A stretch of DNA of 64,000 nucleotides from Corynebacterium atrinae (GTDB lineage: Bacteria; Actinomycetota; Actinomycetes; Mycobacteriales; Mycobacteriaceae), in contig NZ_CP046977.1 in NCBI RefSeq assembly GCF_030408455.1, positions 186,001 through 250,000 on the forward strand, given 5' to 3'. Position 1 is the stretch's first letter; each line of letters opens with the position of its first letter. Positions 53,176 through 61,771 of the stretch are shown piece by piece. A program made the position numbers and the translations under genes. The notes below the pieces were generated by a model. That model was given only the letters and a program-made list of their open reading frames with translations, had not been told where the DNA came from and ran no database searches.

Positions 53176-54369
53176 GTGACAGCCGCGCTCATCATCGATG
53201 GACTCATCGTCCTTGCCATCCTCCAAGCTCTTTACGGGGGATGGCGCCAAGGCGCATTCGCGTCGGTGCTCTCCACCATCGGGGTGATCGCAGGCCTGAT
53301 TATTGGCGCCGCCCTCGCACCGCTGGTCATGCAACTCAGCGAGTCAGTGGCCATGCGCTTCCTGTTCGGCTTGGGCACGATCGTGCTGCTCGTGGGCCTG
53401 GGCAGCTTGATCGGCGGCATCTTGGGTTCGAGAGTACGCGAGCAAATGCGGTTGAAATCCTCGCAGACGATCGACTCCCTCGTGGGATCTGCCTTCACCG
53501 CCGCCGCCACGCTGCTGGTGGTGTGGCTGGTATCTATTCCCCTGGCCACCGCGCTACCGGGGTCGATGGGCCAAGGCATCCGCAACTCTTACATCCTCAC
53601 TCAAGTGGACCGCTATACCCCGCCAGCTCTGGCGGAACTGCCCAAGCGGGTCTCGGCCATGCTTGATGATTCAGGCCTGCCGCCGCTGTTCGCCCCCTTC
53701 GATGAGCCCGTCGCCCGCGAAGTCCCGGCGCCGAACTCCCAGCTCACTAACCCCAAGATGGTCGAGGTCGTGCGGCCCGCCGTCATCCACGTGCTTGGCG
53801 ACGCCGACACGTGCAAGCGTCGCCTCATGGGTTCCGGGTTCGTGGCGTCCCCCGACCACGTCATCACCAACGCCCACGTCGTCGCCGGCACCGGCGCCGT
53901 CCGCCTAGACACCGTGCTCGGAGTCAAAGACGCCGACGTCGTCTTCTACAACCCCGAGGTTGACATCGCCGTTCTCTACGCACCCGGCTTAGGCCTTCCC
54001 GTCCTCGACTGGGCTAGCTCTCCAGCAGCGACGGGCGATGACGCCGTGGTCATGGGATTCCCCGACTCCGGCCCCTTCGAAGCAGCCCCCGCCCGCATCC
54101 GCGAGCGCATCACTATCGCCGGGCCGGACATCTACTCCCAGGGTCGCGTAGAACGTGAGGCCTACACCGTTCGCGGCACCATCCGGCAGGGCAACTCCGG
54201 CGGCCCAATGGTGGACGAAAACGGCGACGTCTTAGGCCTCGTTTTCGGCGCCAGCGTTGATCAAACAGACACCGGATATGTTCTTACTGCTGCGGAGGTT
54301 CAGCGCCAGACGGGTGACATCTCGGGCCTGACCACCAAGGCCAGCACCGGCGAGTGCATTGCGCGCTAG
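53176..54369 (+). CDS. MarP-like membrane serine protease
   Basis: 397 residues. The N-terminal part has four membrane helices of the CvpA kind (about residues 1-130). The C-terminal trypsin-like domain has His in VITNAHVVAGTG, Asp in NPEVDIAVLYAP and Ser in RQGNSGGPMV. The M. tuberculosis relative Rv3671c (MarP) protects against acid and oxidative stress. Two Cys (DTCKRR and GECIAR) might form the redox-sensitive disulfide known in MarP. GTG start at 53176. Confidence 0.92.
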   Translation: MTAALIIDGLIVLAILQALYGGWRQGAFASVLSTIGVIAGLIIGAALAPLVMQLSESVAMRFLFGLGTIVLLVGLGSLIGGILGSRVREQMRLKSSQTIDSLVGSAFTAAATLLVVWLVSIPLATALPGSMGQGIRNSYILTQVDRYTPPALAELPKRVSAMLDDSGLPPLFAPFDEPVAREVPAPNSQLTNPKMVEVVRPAVIHVLGDADTCKRRLMGSGFVASPDHVITNAHVVAGTGAVRLDTVLGVKDADVVFYNPEVDIAVLYAPGLGLPVLDWASSPAATGDDAVVMGFPDSGPFEAAPARIRERITIAGPDIYSQGRVEREAYTVRGTIRQGNSGGPMVDENGDVLGLVFGASVDQTDTGYVLTAAEVQRQTGDISGLTTKASTGECIAR

Positions 54370-55304
54370 GCTCTCCGGCGAAGGAAGTCCACCACTGTCT
54401 CGGTGAAGGCCCGCGGGTTTTCAATGTGCGGCAGGTATTTCGTCCCCTCGATCCTCCGCACCTCGACTGCGCCGGCGACTCGGGCGCGGGAGCGGGCGCT
54501 GAGGTGGCGCCACGCGCGCCGGGTCGGCTCGATGAGCAGCGCAGGGGCAGTGACCCTATCGCCCAACGAGCGCGCCGGGACTGAGCTCAGCAGCAGGCGA
54601 TTGTTTCGAACGAAGGCCGGGCGGCTGTTACCGATCCGAGAAGCGAGTTGGCGCAGCTGGAGAATCTGCTCGAAGGCAGCCGTGGAGTGGAATTCTCCGG
54701 CGGTACTGAGCTGCAGATTGCGCTGAAAAACCTGATCCATGACCCAGGGTGGCCGCATGAGTGCCAGGGCCGGGACTCGGAACACGATGTTCCGAGCGAT
54801 CAACCAGGGGTAGTTCCACGGCCGGGCGGCGATGGACCGGCGCAGGTCCGTGGGGTGGGCGGCGCACACTGAGATGACGGTCCTGACGCGCTCTGGGTAG
54901 GACGTCGCCAGCATCCAGGCGACGGTTCCTCCCGTATCTGCGCCAACCACCGCCGCGTCTTGGTGCCCGAGGGCTTGGATGAGCCCGGCGATATCCCCAG
55001 TAGCGGTGCGCAAGTCGTCGGCCGCGGTGGCCGGGGGTTTATCGGACATGCCGTACCCGCGAGCGTCGACAGCCGCGACATGGAAACCTGCCGCAGCTAA
55101 TGGGGCGATGACCTCGCGGAAGTCGAACCACCCCCCGAATGACCCATGGAGGAGGACAATCAGCGGATGGGAGGGGTCACCGGCGACTGCGGCATGCAGG
55201 CGCAGTCCGCGGGTGTGCACGAGCTCGTGCGTGTACGGGCCCTCCAACTCGACGACCGAGGGGGAGACCGGTTGGCGCTTTGGCCGTTTGATCCGCTTGA
55301 GCAT
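54366..55304 (-). CDS. Alpha/beta hydrolase, epoxide-hydrolase-like
   Basis: 312 residues. Oxyanion HGSFGGWFDFR, nucleophile elbow VGADTGGTVAW with Asp as in epoxide hydrolases and dehalogenases, catalytic His in TKYLPHIENPRAF. The mycobacterial neighbour of marP is an epoxide hydrolase (Rv3670, EphE), matching this place. ATG 55304 has GAGGGG upstream; 55343 is an alternative start without a ribosome site. It overlaps the protease stop by 4 nt on the opposite strand. Confidence 0.85.
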   Translation of the reverse strand: MLKRIKRPKRQPVSPSVVELEGPYTHELVHTRGLRLHAAVAGDPSHPLIVLLHGSFGGWFDFREVIAPLAAAGFHVAAVDARGYGMSDKPPATAADDLRTATGDIAGLIQALGHQDAAVVGADTGGTVAWMLATSYPERVRTVISVCAAHPTDLRRSIAARPWNYPWLIARNIVFRVPALALMRPPWVMDQVFQRNLQLSTAGEFHSTAAFEQILQLRQLASRIGNSRPAFVRNNRLLLSSVPARSLGDRVTAPALLIEPTRRAWRHLSARSRARVAGAVEVRRIEGTKYLPHIENPRAFTETVVDFLRRRA

Positions 55305-55382
55305 CGGGTCTAACCCCTCCGTCCGGAAAGAAAAACCGCCCATTCTGCGGGTGAGGATGGGCGGAACAATAGTGAGAACGAG

Positions 55383-55886
55383 CTAGCTATACATCCCGCG
55401 GGTCTTGGCCTCGAGCTTATCCGTTGCCTGCCCGGGGACCAGGTTCTTTAGCTCGCTCACCGAATTGATGGTCTTCTTCGGCGGGCCAATCTTCTTGATC
55501 TTCCTCCAGCCCACAAGCGCGAGTACGGCGGCCAGCGCGATCATAAACAAGAACACGATGAGGAAGGCGGCCCACGGTGCCAGCCAAATGCTCAACAGCG
55601 CGGCGAGGAAGAAGAAAAAGAAGAATGAGGCGTAGAGCGCAATGGCTCCGGCGACGGTGAACAGGCCGCCGCCGAGTGCGCCCTTCTTGGCTTCTCCAGC
55701 CAGTTCCGTCTTCGCCAGCTCCAACTCAGCGCGGAACAGACTCGACATCTGTGCGGTGGCATTGGACACCAAATCGCCGATAGATCCTTCCCCTGCGCGC
55801 GTGGAGTCGACGTCGCTCAGCGGAATAGAATCGACCCGAGGGTTGAAATCCTGGGGTCCGTCGGTGAAAAGTCCGTTGTTGCTCAC
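55383..55886 (-). CDS. Actinobacterial holin-like (DUF1469) membrane protein
   Basis: 167 residues. A soluble N-terminal part with SIGDLVSNATAQMSSLFRAELELAKTELAGEAKK (short motifs SLFRAELELAK) and two membrane helices, the first with six Phe in a row, then a basic tail (WRKIKKIGPPKK). This is the phage-holin-superfamily/Rv3669 type; despite the name there is no prophage here. GTG at 55886 after GGAAGG. Probably co-transcribed with the downstream hydrolase gene. Confidence 0.82.
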   Translation of the reverse strand: MSNNGLFTDGPQDFNPRVDSIPLSDVDSTRAGEGSIGDLVSNATAQMSSLFRAELELAKTELAGEAKKGALGGGLFTVAGAIALYASFFFFFFLAALLSIWLAPWAAFLIVFLFMIALAAVLALVGWRKIKKIGPPKKTINSVSELKNLVPGQATDKLEAKTRGMYS

Positions 55887-55982
55887 GGTGTGCCTTCCTG
55901 CTTCCGGTTGCATGCGTTTTTAGCCAATGGTGCCACGGATTCGCCATGAATGCGCAGACATACGAGGGCTATCGTAGTTGAT

Positions 55983-56675
55983 ATGCCTGAGCCAGACCCC
56001 CTAGAACCCCTCCTGAGTCAATGGAAGGTGGCGGATGTCGCCTCCGAGGCGGTGGCGGCGATCGCGACGGTTCACCGCCGACCGGTTTCTTTAAGGCGCT
56101 CCGACCTTACTGGTTCCGAGTCCGTCCTGCGCGGCGCGCGAACCTCCGCGCTTATCGACGACCCCGGGGTCCGGCTCAGCGATTCCCCCACGGGTGGACT
56201 CGGCTCGGCGATCAGCGTGTACTCGCTACTAGCGCCGGACTCCCTCGATTCCTCTGCCCGAACTTTCCTCCGCGCCCCATTGCAAATTCTGGCCCGGATG
56301 GATGTGCTGGCGGGCGGGAATGGCCACCCCGTTGATGCGGCCGCAGGTGCGCGCTTGCAAGGGCTCTCGCGCTTGGTGTCGGTGGACTCTGCCTGGCCGG
56401 CACTGCTCCCAGTCATCGTGCACGGCGAGATCCTCGCTCACCGCCCCTTCGGGCCCCGCTCGGGGGGCATCGCTCGGGCGGCATCCCGCCTGGCGGCGGT
56501 GGCCAACGGCTTTGATCCCCGCGGACTGGCCGTGCCCGAGACATATCTCAACCGGCATCGAGACGCATACCTGGCCAGCGTGAATGCTGGCTACGGGGCG
56601 GATTTCGCCCGGCTGGTTTTACAAGCGTGGGTGGCTGGAGCCGTCGAGGCGGAGGCGATTGCCCGGGCTGTTTAG
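55983..56675 (+). CDS. Fic-fold-like protein with degenerate Fic motif
   Basis: 230 residues. The segment IVHGEILAHRPFGPRSGGIARAASRLA resembles the Fic active-site region (HPFxxGNGRxxR) in the PF, G and final R positions, but the catalytic His and Asn are not in place. Related actinobacterial proteins of similar length exist with the same degeneration. TATCGT ends 7 nt before the ATG (leaderless). It is divergent from the holin-like gene and convergent with the HAD gene. AMP-transferase activity seems unlikely; function unknown. Confidence 0.6.
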   Translation: MPEPDPLEPLLSQWKVADVASEAVAAIATVHRRPVSLRRSDLTGSESVLRGARTSALIDDPGVRLSDSPTGGLGSAISVYSLLAPDSLDSSARTFLRAPLQILARMDVLAGGNGHPVDAAAGARLQGLSRLVSVDSAWPALLPVIVHGEILAHRPFGPRSGGIARAASRLAAVANGFDPRGLAVPETYLNRHRDAYLASVNAGYGADFARLVLQAWVAGAVEAEAIARAV

Positions 56676-56684
56676 CCGCGGGTA

Positions 56685-57512
56685 TTAGGCGGTGCCGCGG
56701 CGCCCGCGCTGGGCCCACCACCAGCCGCCGAAGGTCACCGCAGTGACGGCGGCGAGCACACCCGCGCCGATGCTGATCTCCTTGGAAGAGGGCATTTGGA
56801 AGAGTGGGACGGGATCTTTGAACGTGCGGATATCCCATCCGTTCTCCAATGCGTGCTTCTTCATCGCCCGGTCGGGGTTTACGGCGACTGGATTGCCCAC
56901 CGCCTCCAGCATTGGAATGTCAGTCGCCGAATCGGAATAGGCGTAGCTGATGGAGAGGTCGTACTTGTTGTCCGCGGCCATGGTGGCGATGGCCTGTGCT
57001 TTAGCGTCACCCTTGCAGAAAAAGAGGATGTCCCCGGTGAAATGGCCGTCGGTGACCTCTAGCTCGGTGGCAACCACTTTATTGATGCCCAGTTCTTCTG
57101 CGATGAGCTCCACCAGCTGCGAGGCCGAAGCGGAGATAATAATCACGTCGTGCCCGGCATTTTGGTGGAAGGTGATGAGTTCGCGGGCCTCAGCGTAGAT
57201 GGCTGGGGTGACTACGTTGTGCATTGTCTCCCTGGCGATGTCCTTGACCTGCTGGACCGACCAACCGGCCACCATCGAGGCCATCTGGTCGCGTGTAACA
57301 TCCATTTGGTCGCTGGATTGCCCCGCGACCATGTACGTGGCCTTGGCAAATGACATCTGAAGGGCTTCGGCCGGGGAGATGAGGCCGTTTTGCATGAACT
57401 CGCGCCCGAAGGCGAAGGCCGAGGACGTGGCGATGATGGTCTTATCCAAGTCAAAGAAGGCCGCCACGCGGTGCGTGGAAGCCTGCTCTGGTGTGGAAGA
57501 CCGTGCTGTCAT
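56685..57512 (-). CDS. HAD-IB family hydrolase (SerB-like) with C-terminal membrane segment
   Basis: 275 residues. HAD motif I FFDLDKTIIA, motif II ISASASQLVE, motif III/IV YAYSDSATDIPMLEAVG. The C-terminal GAGVLAAVTAVTFGGWWWA is a membrane anchor followed by an Arg-rich end. This is the Rv3661-type protein next to the 6C RNA and ssd in mycobacteria and corynebacteria. Substrate unknown; phosphoserine phosphatase is the nearest characterised relative. Confidence 0.88.
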   Translation of the reverse strand: MTARSSTPEQASTHRVAAFFDLDKTIIATSSAFAFGREFMQNGLISPAEALQMSFAKATYMVAGQSSDQMDVTRDQMASMVAGWSVQQVKDIARETMHNVVTPAIYAEARELITFHQNAGHDVIIISASASQLVELIAEELGINKVVATELEVTDGHFTGDILFFCKGDAKAQAIATMAADNKYDLSISYAYSDSATDIPMLEAVGNPVAVNPDRAMKKHALENGWDIRTFKDPVPLFQMPSSKEISIGAGVLAAVTAVTFGGWWWAQRGRRGTA

Positions 57513-57625
57513 GAGCACAGAGTCTAGCCTGCCAATCTGTGAAAAGTAAGTGCCATGTGTGGCGATTGTTTACTAGAGTGACGAAAGTGATTGGATGACA
57601 GCCTCGTTGTGGCCCTCAAATGCCC

Positions 57626-57641
57626 TCGAAAGATATTTCGA
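57626..57641. promoter_or_regulatory. LexA-box-like palindrome upstream of the 6C RNA
   Basis: TCGAAAGATATTTCGA is a 16-nt palindrome with six paired bases per arm. It keeps the TCGAA-N6-TTCGA frame of the corynebacterial LexA consensus but deviates at inner positions. It is 19 nt upstream of the putative -35 of the 6C RNA. Binding by LexA is inferred. Confidence 0.45.
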
Positions 57642-57660
57642 AGAAACTCGCCGGTCGGTG

Positions 57661-57689
57661 TTGTCAGCGCTAGGAAGATATGCAATAAT
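57661..57689 (+). promoter_or_regulatory. Putative promoter of the 6C RNA
   Basis: -35 TTGTCA (57661-57666), 17-nt spacer, -10 AATAAT (57684-57689). The -35 is part of TTGTCAGCG, close to the TTGTCRGTG element of the LexA-independent (RecA-NDp/PafBC) DNA-damage promoters of mycobacteria. Confidence 0.5.
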
Positions 57690-57695
57690 TCGTGG

Positions 57696-57796
57696 TGCAA
57701 GGCCCCGATATACCGTGTGGCCTGCCCCGGCACACCCCCCCGAGCCGGGTTACTGATGGCCCGCGCACACCCCCCCGAGGCGCGGGCCATCCCTTA
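57696..57796 (+). ncRNA. 6C small RNA
   Basis: Two consecutive hairpins carry the same C-rich loop ACACCCCCCCGAG: CCCGGC/GCCGGG (57726-57749) and GATGGCCCGCGC/GCGCGGGCCATC (57755-57791). This is the defining structure of the actinobacterial 6C RNA. The second hairpin with the following TTATTCT probably terminates it. The place between the HAD gene and ssd is the one known for M. tuberculosis B11/6C and the C. glutamicum 6C RNA. Start estimated from the promoter. Confidence 0.88.
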
Positions 57797-57846
57797 TTCT
57801 CCAGGCGGTTTTGTGGGTTAACCCTTCAGCCCCGCTGAGTCGGTGG

Positions 57847-57920
57847 AAACCCGCACTTCCTAACAACTTGGCAGGTGTGGGAGAGGGATTGACCCCGGAG
57901 TTGTTAGGAAGTGCGGGTTT
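57847..57920. repeat. Dispersed intergenic hairpin repeat, copy 2
   Basis: Same element as at 8385-8458: 21-nt perfect arms (57847-57867 and 57900-57920), loop 32 nt with the conserved end TTGACCCCGGA. Compared with copy 1 a C-G/G-C pair in the stem is exchanged on both arms. TCCCTTAACCAG follows at 57957-57968. Confidence 0.8.
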
Positions 57921-58075
57921 TGGGTTCTGATGGGACAAGGGTGCTGAAGCTACGTGTCCCTTAACCAGGCTTTGTGCACAGGGATGTTGTTGATGTCTCC
58001 GCGACTTTGACAGCTATCCACAGCCTGGGGCGACGCCCATTGTTGGGCGGGGTGTCAGGCACCAAGCTGAGTGCC

Positions 58076-59152
58076 ATGAAGGAACTCATCCTCGTTGCAG
58101 TTGGTGACCCGGTTCTGCACCCAGAGGCCACTCATGTGGCTGCTGCTACCGGCTATCCGCTGGTTGACAGCGTAGATCCAAGGGAAATCAGTCGCCTGCA
58201 CAGCCGCGCCCGGGCTATCTTCGTTGACTCGGTCACCGCCCCGCACCTGGCCAGCCTGCCGCGACGGGAATCGGTGTATTTCTTGGCGTCCGACCCTGGG
58301 CCGATCGATTGGCAGGCCGCGCTTTCCTGCCATGCCGAACAAGCGCTGGTGCTGCCAGCCCAGGCGCCGGAGCTACTGCGAGAACTGGGGCACATGTCCA
58401 CTCCCCGCACCACCACGGCCTCCCGTTCTCCGCGCCAGAGTGATTACGCCTCCGGGAAGATTATCGCCATCGTGGGTGCCGCCGGGGGAGCCGGAACCTC
58501 CACCCTGGCGGCCGCGGTGGCTCGGCGCGCTCGTCGCTGCGATGTGGAGGTCACGGTGGTGGATGGCTGCCCCAACTCGGGCGGCCTCGATCTCCTCGTC
58601 GGGGTGGAGGAGACGCCGGGTGCGCGGTGGCCAGACTTGGGTCTAGGAGAAGGGGCCGTATCGGCGGCGGACCTACGGGCCGCCCTTCCTGCCACGAGCG
58701 ATGGCATCGCCATCCTCTCCGCGGCTCGCTCCACTGTCGCTGATCCCTTCAAGTTAAATGCGGAGTCCTTCCTCCCCGTGGTGGAGAGTTTGCGTGCGGG
58801 CAGCGGCCTTACCGTCCTAGATTTGCCGCACGGCGCCGACCATACGGTCTTCGAAGCCTGCGACCTTGTCGTTCTCCTTGTGCCCGCGGAGGTACGACCC
58901 GCGGCTGCGGCCGCGAGCTTGGCCAAAGATCTGCGCCTCACGCGGACGGGCATTGTTCTCTTGGCTCGCCACCGCGCCTGGTCGGGACTCAGTGCGGAGG
59001 ACTTGGAAAAGCTGACTGGCTGCGAGGTCATTGCGGAGCTGGGCACCATCAGCCGGTTGGCCCGCACAGTGGAACTCAGTGGCTTGCCGTCGCACTTGCC
59101 ACGGCCGCTGGCTGCGGCGGCAGATGCCGTCCTTATTGAAGCGGGATACTAG
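58076..59152 (+). CDS. Septum-site-determining/CpaE-like protein (Ssd) of the Tad locus
   Basis: 358 residues. The N-terminal 130 residues look like a degenerate receiver-type domain; the C-terminal MinD/ParA-like ATPase has the P-loop GAAGGAGTSTLAAAVARR, VTVVDGCPNSGGLDLLVG and LTVLDLPHG. CpaE proteins position Tad pilus machinery; the mycobacterial homologue Rv3660c (Ssd) influences septation. tadA begins 4 nt after its stop. The ATG at 58076 is chosen as the first with family-like sequence. Confidence 0.88.
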   Translation: MKELILVAVGDPVLHPEATHVAAATGYPLVDSVDPREISRLHSRARAIFVDSVTAPHLASLPRRESVYFLASDPGPIDWQAALSCHAEQALVLPAQAPELLRELGHMSTPRTTTASRSPRQSDYASGKIIAIVGAAGGAGTSTLAAAVARRARRCDVEVTVVDGCPNSGGLDLLVGVEETPGARWPDLGLGEGAVSAADLRAALPATSDGIAILSAARSTVADPFKLNAESFLPVVESLRAGSGLTVLDLPHGADHTVFEACDLVVLLVPAEVRPAAAAASLAKDLRLTRTGIVLLARHRAWSGLSAEDLEKLTGCEVIAELGTISRLARTVELSGLPSHLPRPLAAAADAVLIEAGY

Positions 59153-59155
59153 GCA

Positions 59156-60265
59156 ATGGCGCGAACAGAAGCAGTGCTGGAAAACGTCCATCGGCGTATT
59201 GCCGACCACCCAGAAATCGTCGGGGATGCTGGCGAACTAGCCAGGATCATTCGTCAGGAAGCCGGAGTGATTTCGGATGGTGATGTCCTCGAACTCCTAC
59301 GCCGTCTGCGAAACGACTCTGCGGGGATTGGCGCGCTGGAACCCCTTCTGCTCATCGACGGGGTCACCGACATCGTGGTCAATGCCCCGAACCAGGTTTT
59401 CTTCGATCGCGGGGCGGGCCTGGAAGAATCCGATGCCATGTTCGCTGATCGGGCAGCCATTCGGCAATTGGCCTCTCGCTTGGCCGTTGCGTGCGGCCGC
59501 CGATTGGATGATGCCCAGCCCTATGTTGACGGTCGCCTCGCTCGAGATGATGGCAGCATCATCCGCGTTCATGCTGTTCTCTCCCCGCCGGCGCAAGATT
59601 CTCCGTGCCTGAGTTTGAGAGTGTTACGGCCGGCGCAGACCACCTTGACGGAGTTGATTCACCGCGGCACGGTGACCCCGGGCATTGCCGAACTCCTGCG
59701 CGAGATCATCCGTGAGCGACGTTCCTTCCTCGTCGTCGGCGGCACCGGCTCGGGAAAGACCACCATGCTCTCTGCCCTACTGGCAGAGGTGGACCATCGC
59801 GAGCGGATCGTGTGCATCGAGGACACAGCGGAACTGCGCCCTCCCCATCCTCACGTGCTCAACCTCGTGGCCCGTGCCTGCAACATCGAAGGTTCCGGGG
59901 AAATTACCATGGCTGATCTGCTGCGCCAAGCACTGCGCATGCGCCCCGACCGCATCGTCGTCGGGGAAATCCGCGGGCCAGAAGTGGTCGATCTCCTGGC
60001 AGCCCTCAATACCGGTCATAACGGCGGGGCAGGCACGATCCACGCCAACTCCCTGGCAGAGGTCCCCGCCCGGTTGGAAGCTCTCGCCGCCCTGGGCGGA
60101 CTCGACCGAGCAGCGTTGCATTCCCAGCTGGCGGCGGCGGTGGATGTCGTCATCGTGATGAAGCGGGAAGCGGATGGCACCCGCCAGGTTCACCAGATTG
60201 GCACGCTGGAGGGCGTGCCGGTCGCCGCCCATGTGACCTGGGAAGCGGGGAGGCCCGCACCATGA
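59156..60265 (+). CDS. tadA: Tad/Flp pilus assembly ATPase TadA (CpaF)
   Basis: 369 residues. VTDIVVNAPNQVFFDRG in the N-domain, Walker A VVGGTGSGKTTML, Asp box CIEDTAELRP, Walker B RPDRIVVGEIRG, His box GHNGGAGTIHANS. A secretion ATPase driving Tad pilus assembly at the inner membrane. Starts 4 nt after ssd and overlaps tadB by 4 nt. Confidence 0.94.
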   Translation: MARTEAVLENVHRRIADHPEIVGDAGELARIIRQEAGVISDGDVLELLRRLRNDSAGIGALEPLLLIDGVTDIVVNAPNQVFFDRGAGLEESDAMFADRAAIRQLASRLAVACGRRLDDAQPYVDGRLARDDGSIIRVHAVLSPPAQDSPCLSLRVLRPAQTTLTELIHRGTVTPGIAELLREIIRERRSFLVVGGTGSGKTTMLSALLAEVDHRERIVCIEDTAELRPPHPHVLNLVARACNIEGSGEITMADLLRQALRMRPDRIVVGEIRGPEVVDLLAALNTGHNGGAGTIHANSLAEVPARLEALAALGGLDRAALHSQLAAAVDVVIVMKREADGTRQVHQIGTLEGVPVAAHVTWEAGRPAP

Positions 60266-61035
60266 ATGCCCTCCTCTTGATCGCCTGCGCCCTGGTGATC
60301 AACGGTTCCCAACCGGCGCGACGCCTGCTAGGGGCCGAGAAGCTTCGAGTGCACCCCCTCGTTGGCATCGTGTTGGCATCGGGCGGCGTCACCGTCTTGC
60401 TCATGGATCGACTCACCGCGGCAGCGGCCGCCATCATCGCTGCCACCACCGTCGCCTGGACGCTGCGAGATATCCGCCGTGGACGGGACACGGCGCGCCG
60501 AGAAACTGCCACGGCCACCTTCCTTGGGCACCTCGCGAGTCACCTCCGAGCGGGGGCGGAAGTCTCGGCGGCGATGACCACATCCGTCGAGGCGATGTCA
60601 GGCACCGCCCCAGCAGAGCTCACAAACACGCTGCGCGCCGCAGCCGGACTCGCCTCCCGAGGAGGATCCGGTGCCGGGGTCCTCGCCGCCGAACGACGCC
60701 TCCCCGAACTGCACGGCCTGGCTACCTTGTGGCAACTGGCGGATCGGCACGGGCTGCCATTGGCGCCGCTGGTGGAACAGGCGCAGGCGCGCATCGATAC
60801 GAGAGTCCGTCACCGCAACGCCACCACCGCCACCCTGCAAGGTCCCCAAGCCACCGCCGTCATCCTCACCGCCTTGCCCCTGGCGGGCATCGCCATGGGA
60901 TCGGCGATGGGAGCGAATCCCCTTGGGTTTCTCCTCGGCGGTGGGCTCGGGGGCATCTTGCTGCTGGCAGGCGTAGGTCTTACCTCCACTGGGTTCATCT
61001 GGTCGCGCACGATCCTGCGGAGTGCGGCCGCATGA
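60262..61035 (+). CDS. tadB: Tad pilus membrane protein TadB
   Basis: 257 residues. GspF/TadB-type: two N-terminal helices, a cytoplasmic four-helix part with HLASHLRAGAEVSAAM and LPELHGLATLWQLADRHGLPLAPLVEQ, and two C-terminal helices. Platform protein on which TadA acts. Overlaps tadA and tadC (ATGA), so the four genes are coupled. Confidence 0.88.
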   Translation: MNALLLIACALVINGSQPARRLLGAEKLRVHPLVGIVLASGGVTVLLMDRLTAAAAAIIAATTVAWTLRDIRRGRDTARRETATATFLGHLASHLRAGAEVSAAMTTSVEAMSGTAPAELTNTLRAAAGLASRGGSGAGVLAAERRLPELHGLATLWQLADRHGLPLAPLVEQAQARIDTRVRHRNATTATLQGPQATAVILTALPLAGIAMGSAMGANPLGFLLGGGLGGILLLAGVGLTSTGFIWSRTILRSAAA

Positions 61036-61586
61036 GCCTCATCTTCCTGGGCCTCGCGCTGCTCATCCCGCTCCCACGATTGGCGTCGCGTCTGAGCCCG
61101 AACACTCGCAAGAATCCCCGCGACGGCCCGCGCAATAGCGCCGGCATCGATCGCCTGGCGCTCGCCTCCGACATCGACCTGTTCGCCACCTGCTTGCGGG
61201 CGGGACTATCCACCGCCGCCGCTACCCACGCGGTCGCTCAAGTAGTGACCGATGAGCGGACTCGCGAGCACTGGGAGACCACCGCCGCACTCCTGTCCAT
61301 CGGGGTCCCCACGGACCGCGCCTGGTCAGACGTAATCGGAATTCCCGGAATGGGGGACATTGCCGAATTAGCTCGCATGTCGCATCAAGCGGGCACGTCG
61401 ATGGCCCAATCCTGCGAGAGGATCGCCGCCGGACTACGCACAGCAGCCGCCGATGATGCCACCGCCCGTGGCGAGAGAGCCGGCGTCCTCATCGCCTTGC
61501 CACTCGCTCTTTGTTTCCTGCCCGCCTTTATCCTCCTGGGTTTGGCCCCCGTGGTCATCAGCCTGGGAACCCAATTCCTCAACTAA
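61032..61586 (+). CDS. tadC: Tad pilus membrane protein TadC
   Basis: 184 residues, shorter than typical TadC (about 300), as usual for the actinobacterial form. DLFATCLRAGLSTAAATHAVA and RGERAGVLIALPLALCFLPAFILLGLAPVV (motifs LRAGLST and LCFLPAFILLG) are TadC hallmarks. ATG overlaps the tadB stop. Ends 15 nt before the pilin-like peptide gene. Confidence 0.86.
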   Translation: MSLIFLGLALLIPLPRLASRLSPNTRKNPRDGPRNSAGIDRLALASDIDLFATCLRAGLSTAAATHAVAQVVTDERTREHWETTAALLSIGVPTDRAWSDVIGIPGMGDIAELARMSHQAGTSMAQSCERIAAGLRTAAADDATARGERAGVLIALPLALCFLPAFILLGLAPVVISLGTQFLN

Positions 61587-61601
61587 CTAGGAGAAGAAAC
61601 C

Positions 61602-61769
61602 ATGAAACTCAACCTCACCAACGACGACGGAATGAGCACGATTGAATACGCCATGGGCAGCCTCGGCGCCGCAGCGCTTGCCGCGGCACTGTACCTGGTG
61701 GTCAGCTCCGGTGGAGTAGCCAACGCCCTGGAGAAGATCATCACTGACGCCCTGTCCAACACCCCATAG
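61602..61769 (+). CDS. DUF4244 Flp-pilin-like peptide
   Basis: 55 residues: charged start MKLNLTNDDG, then MSTIEYAMGSLGAAALAAALYLVV and a short tail. The Gly before MSTIE with Glu at +5 is the prepilin-peptidase pattern of class IVb pilins, and the hydrophobic helix follows directly. It is the likely major pilin of the locus. TAGGAGAAG is the ribosome site. TadE-like genes follow 2 nt later. Confidence 0.86.
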   Translation: MKLNLTNDDGMSTIEYAMGSLGAAALAAALYLVVSSGGVANALEKIITDALSNTP

Positions 61770-61771
61770 TC

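Noticed and set aside
55383..55886. Prophage, suggested by a holin-like protein
   Set aside because: No integrase, terminase, capsid or lysin genes; this family is chromosomal in actinobacteria.
58014..58024. DnaA-box-like CTATCCACA near ssd
   Set aside because: A single box with one mismatch, no AT-rich region, no dnaA or dnaN nearby; not an origin.
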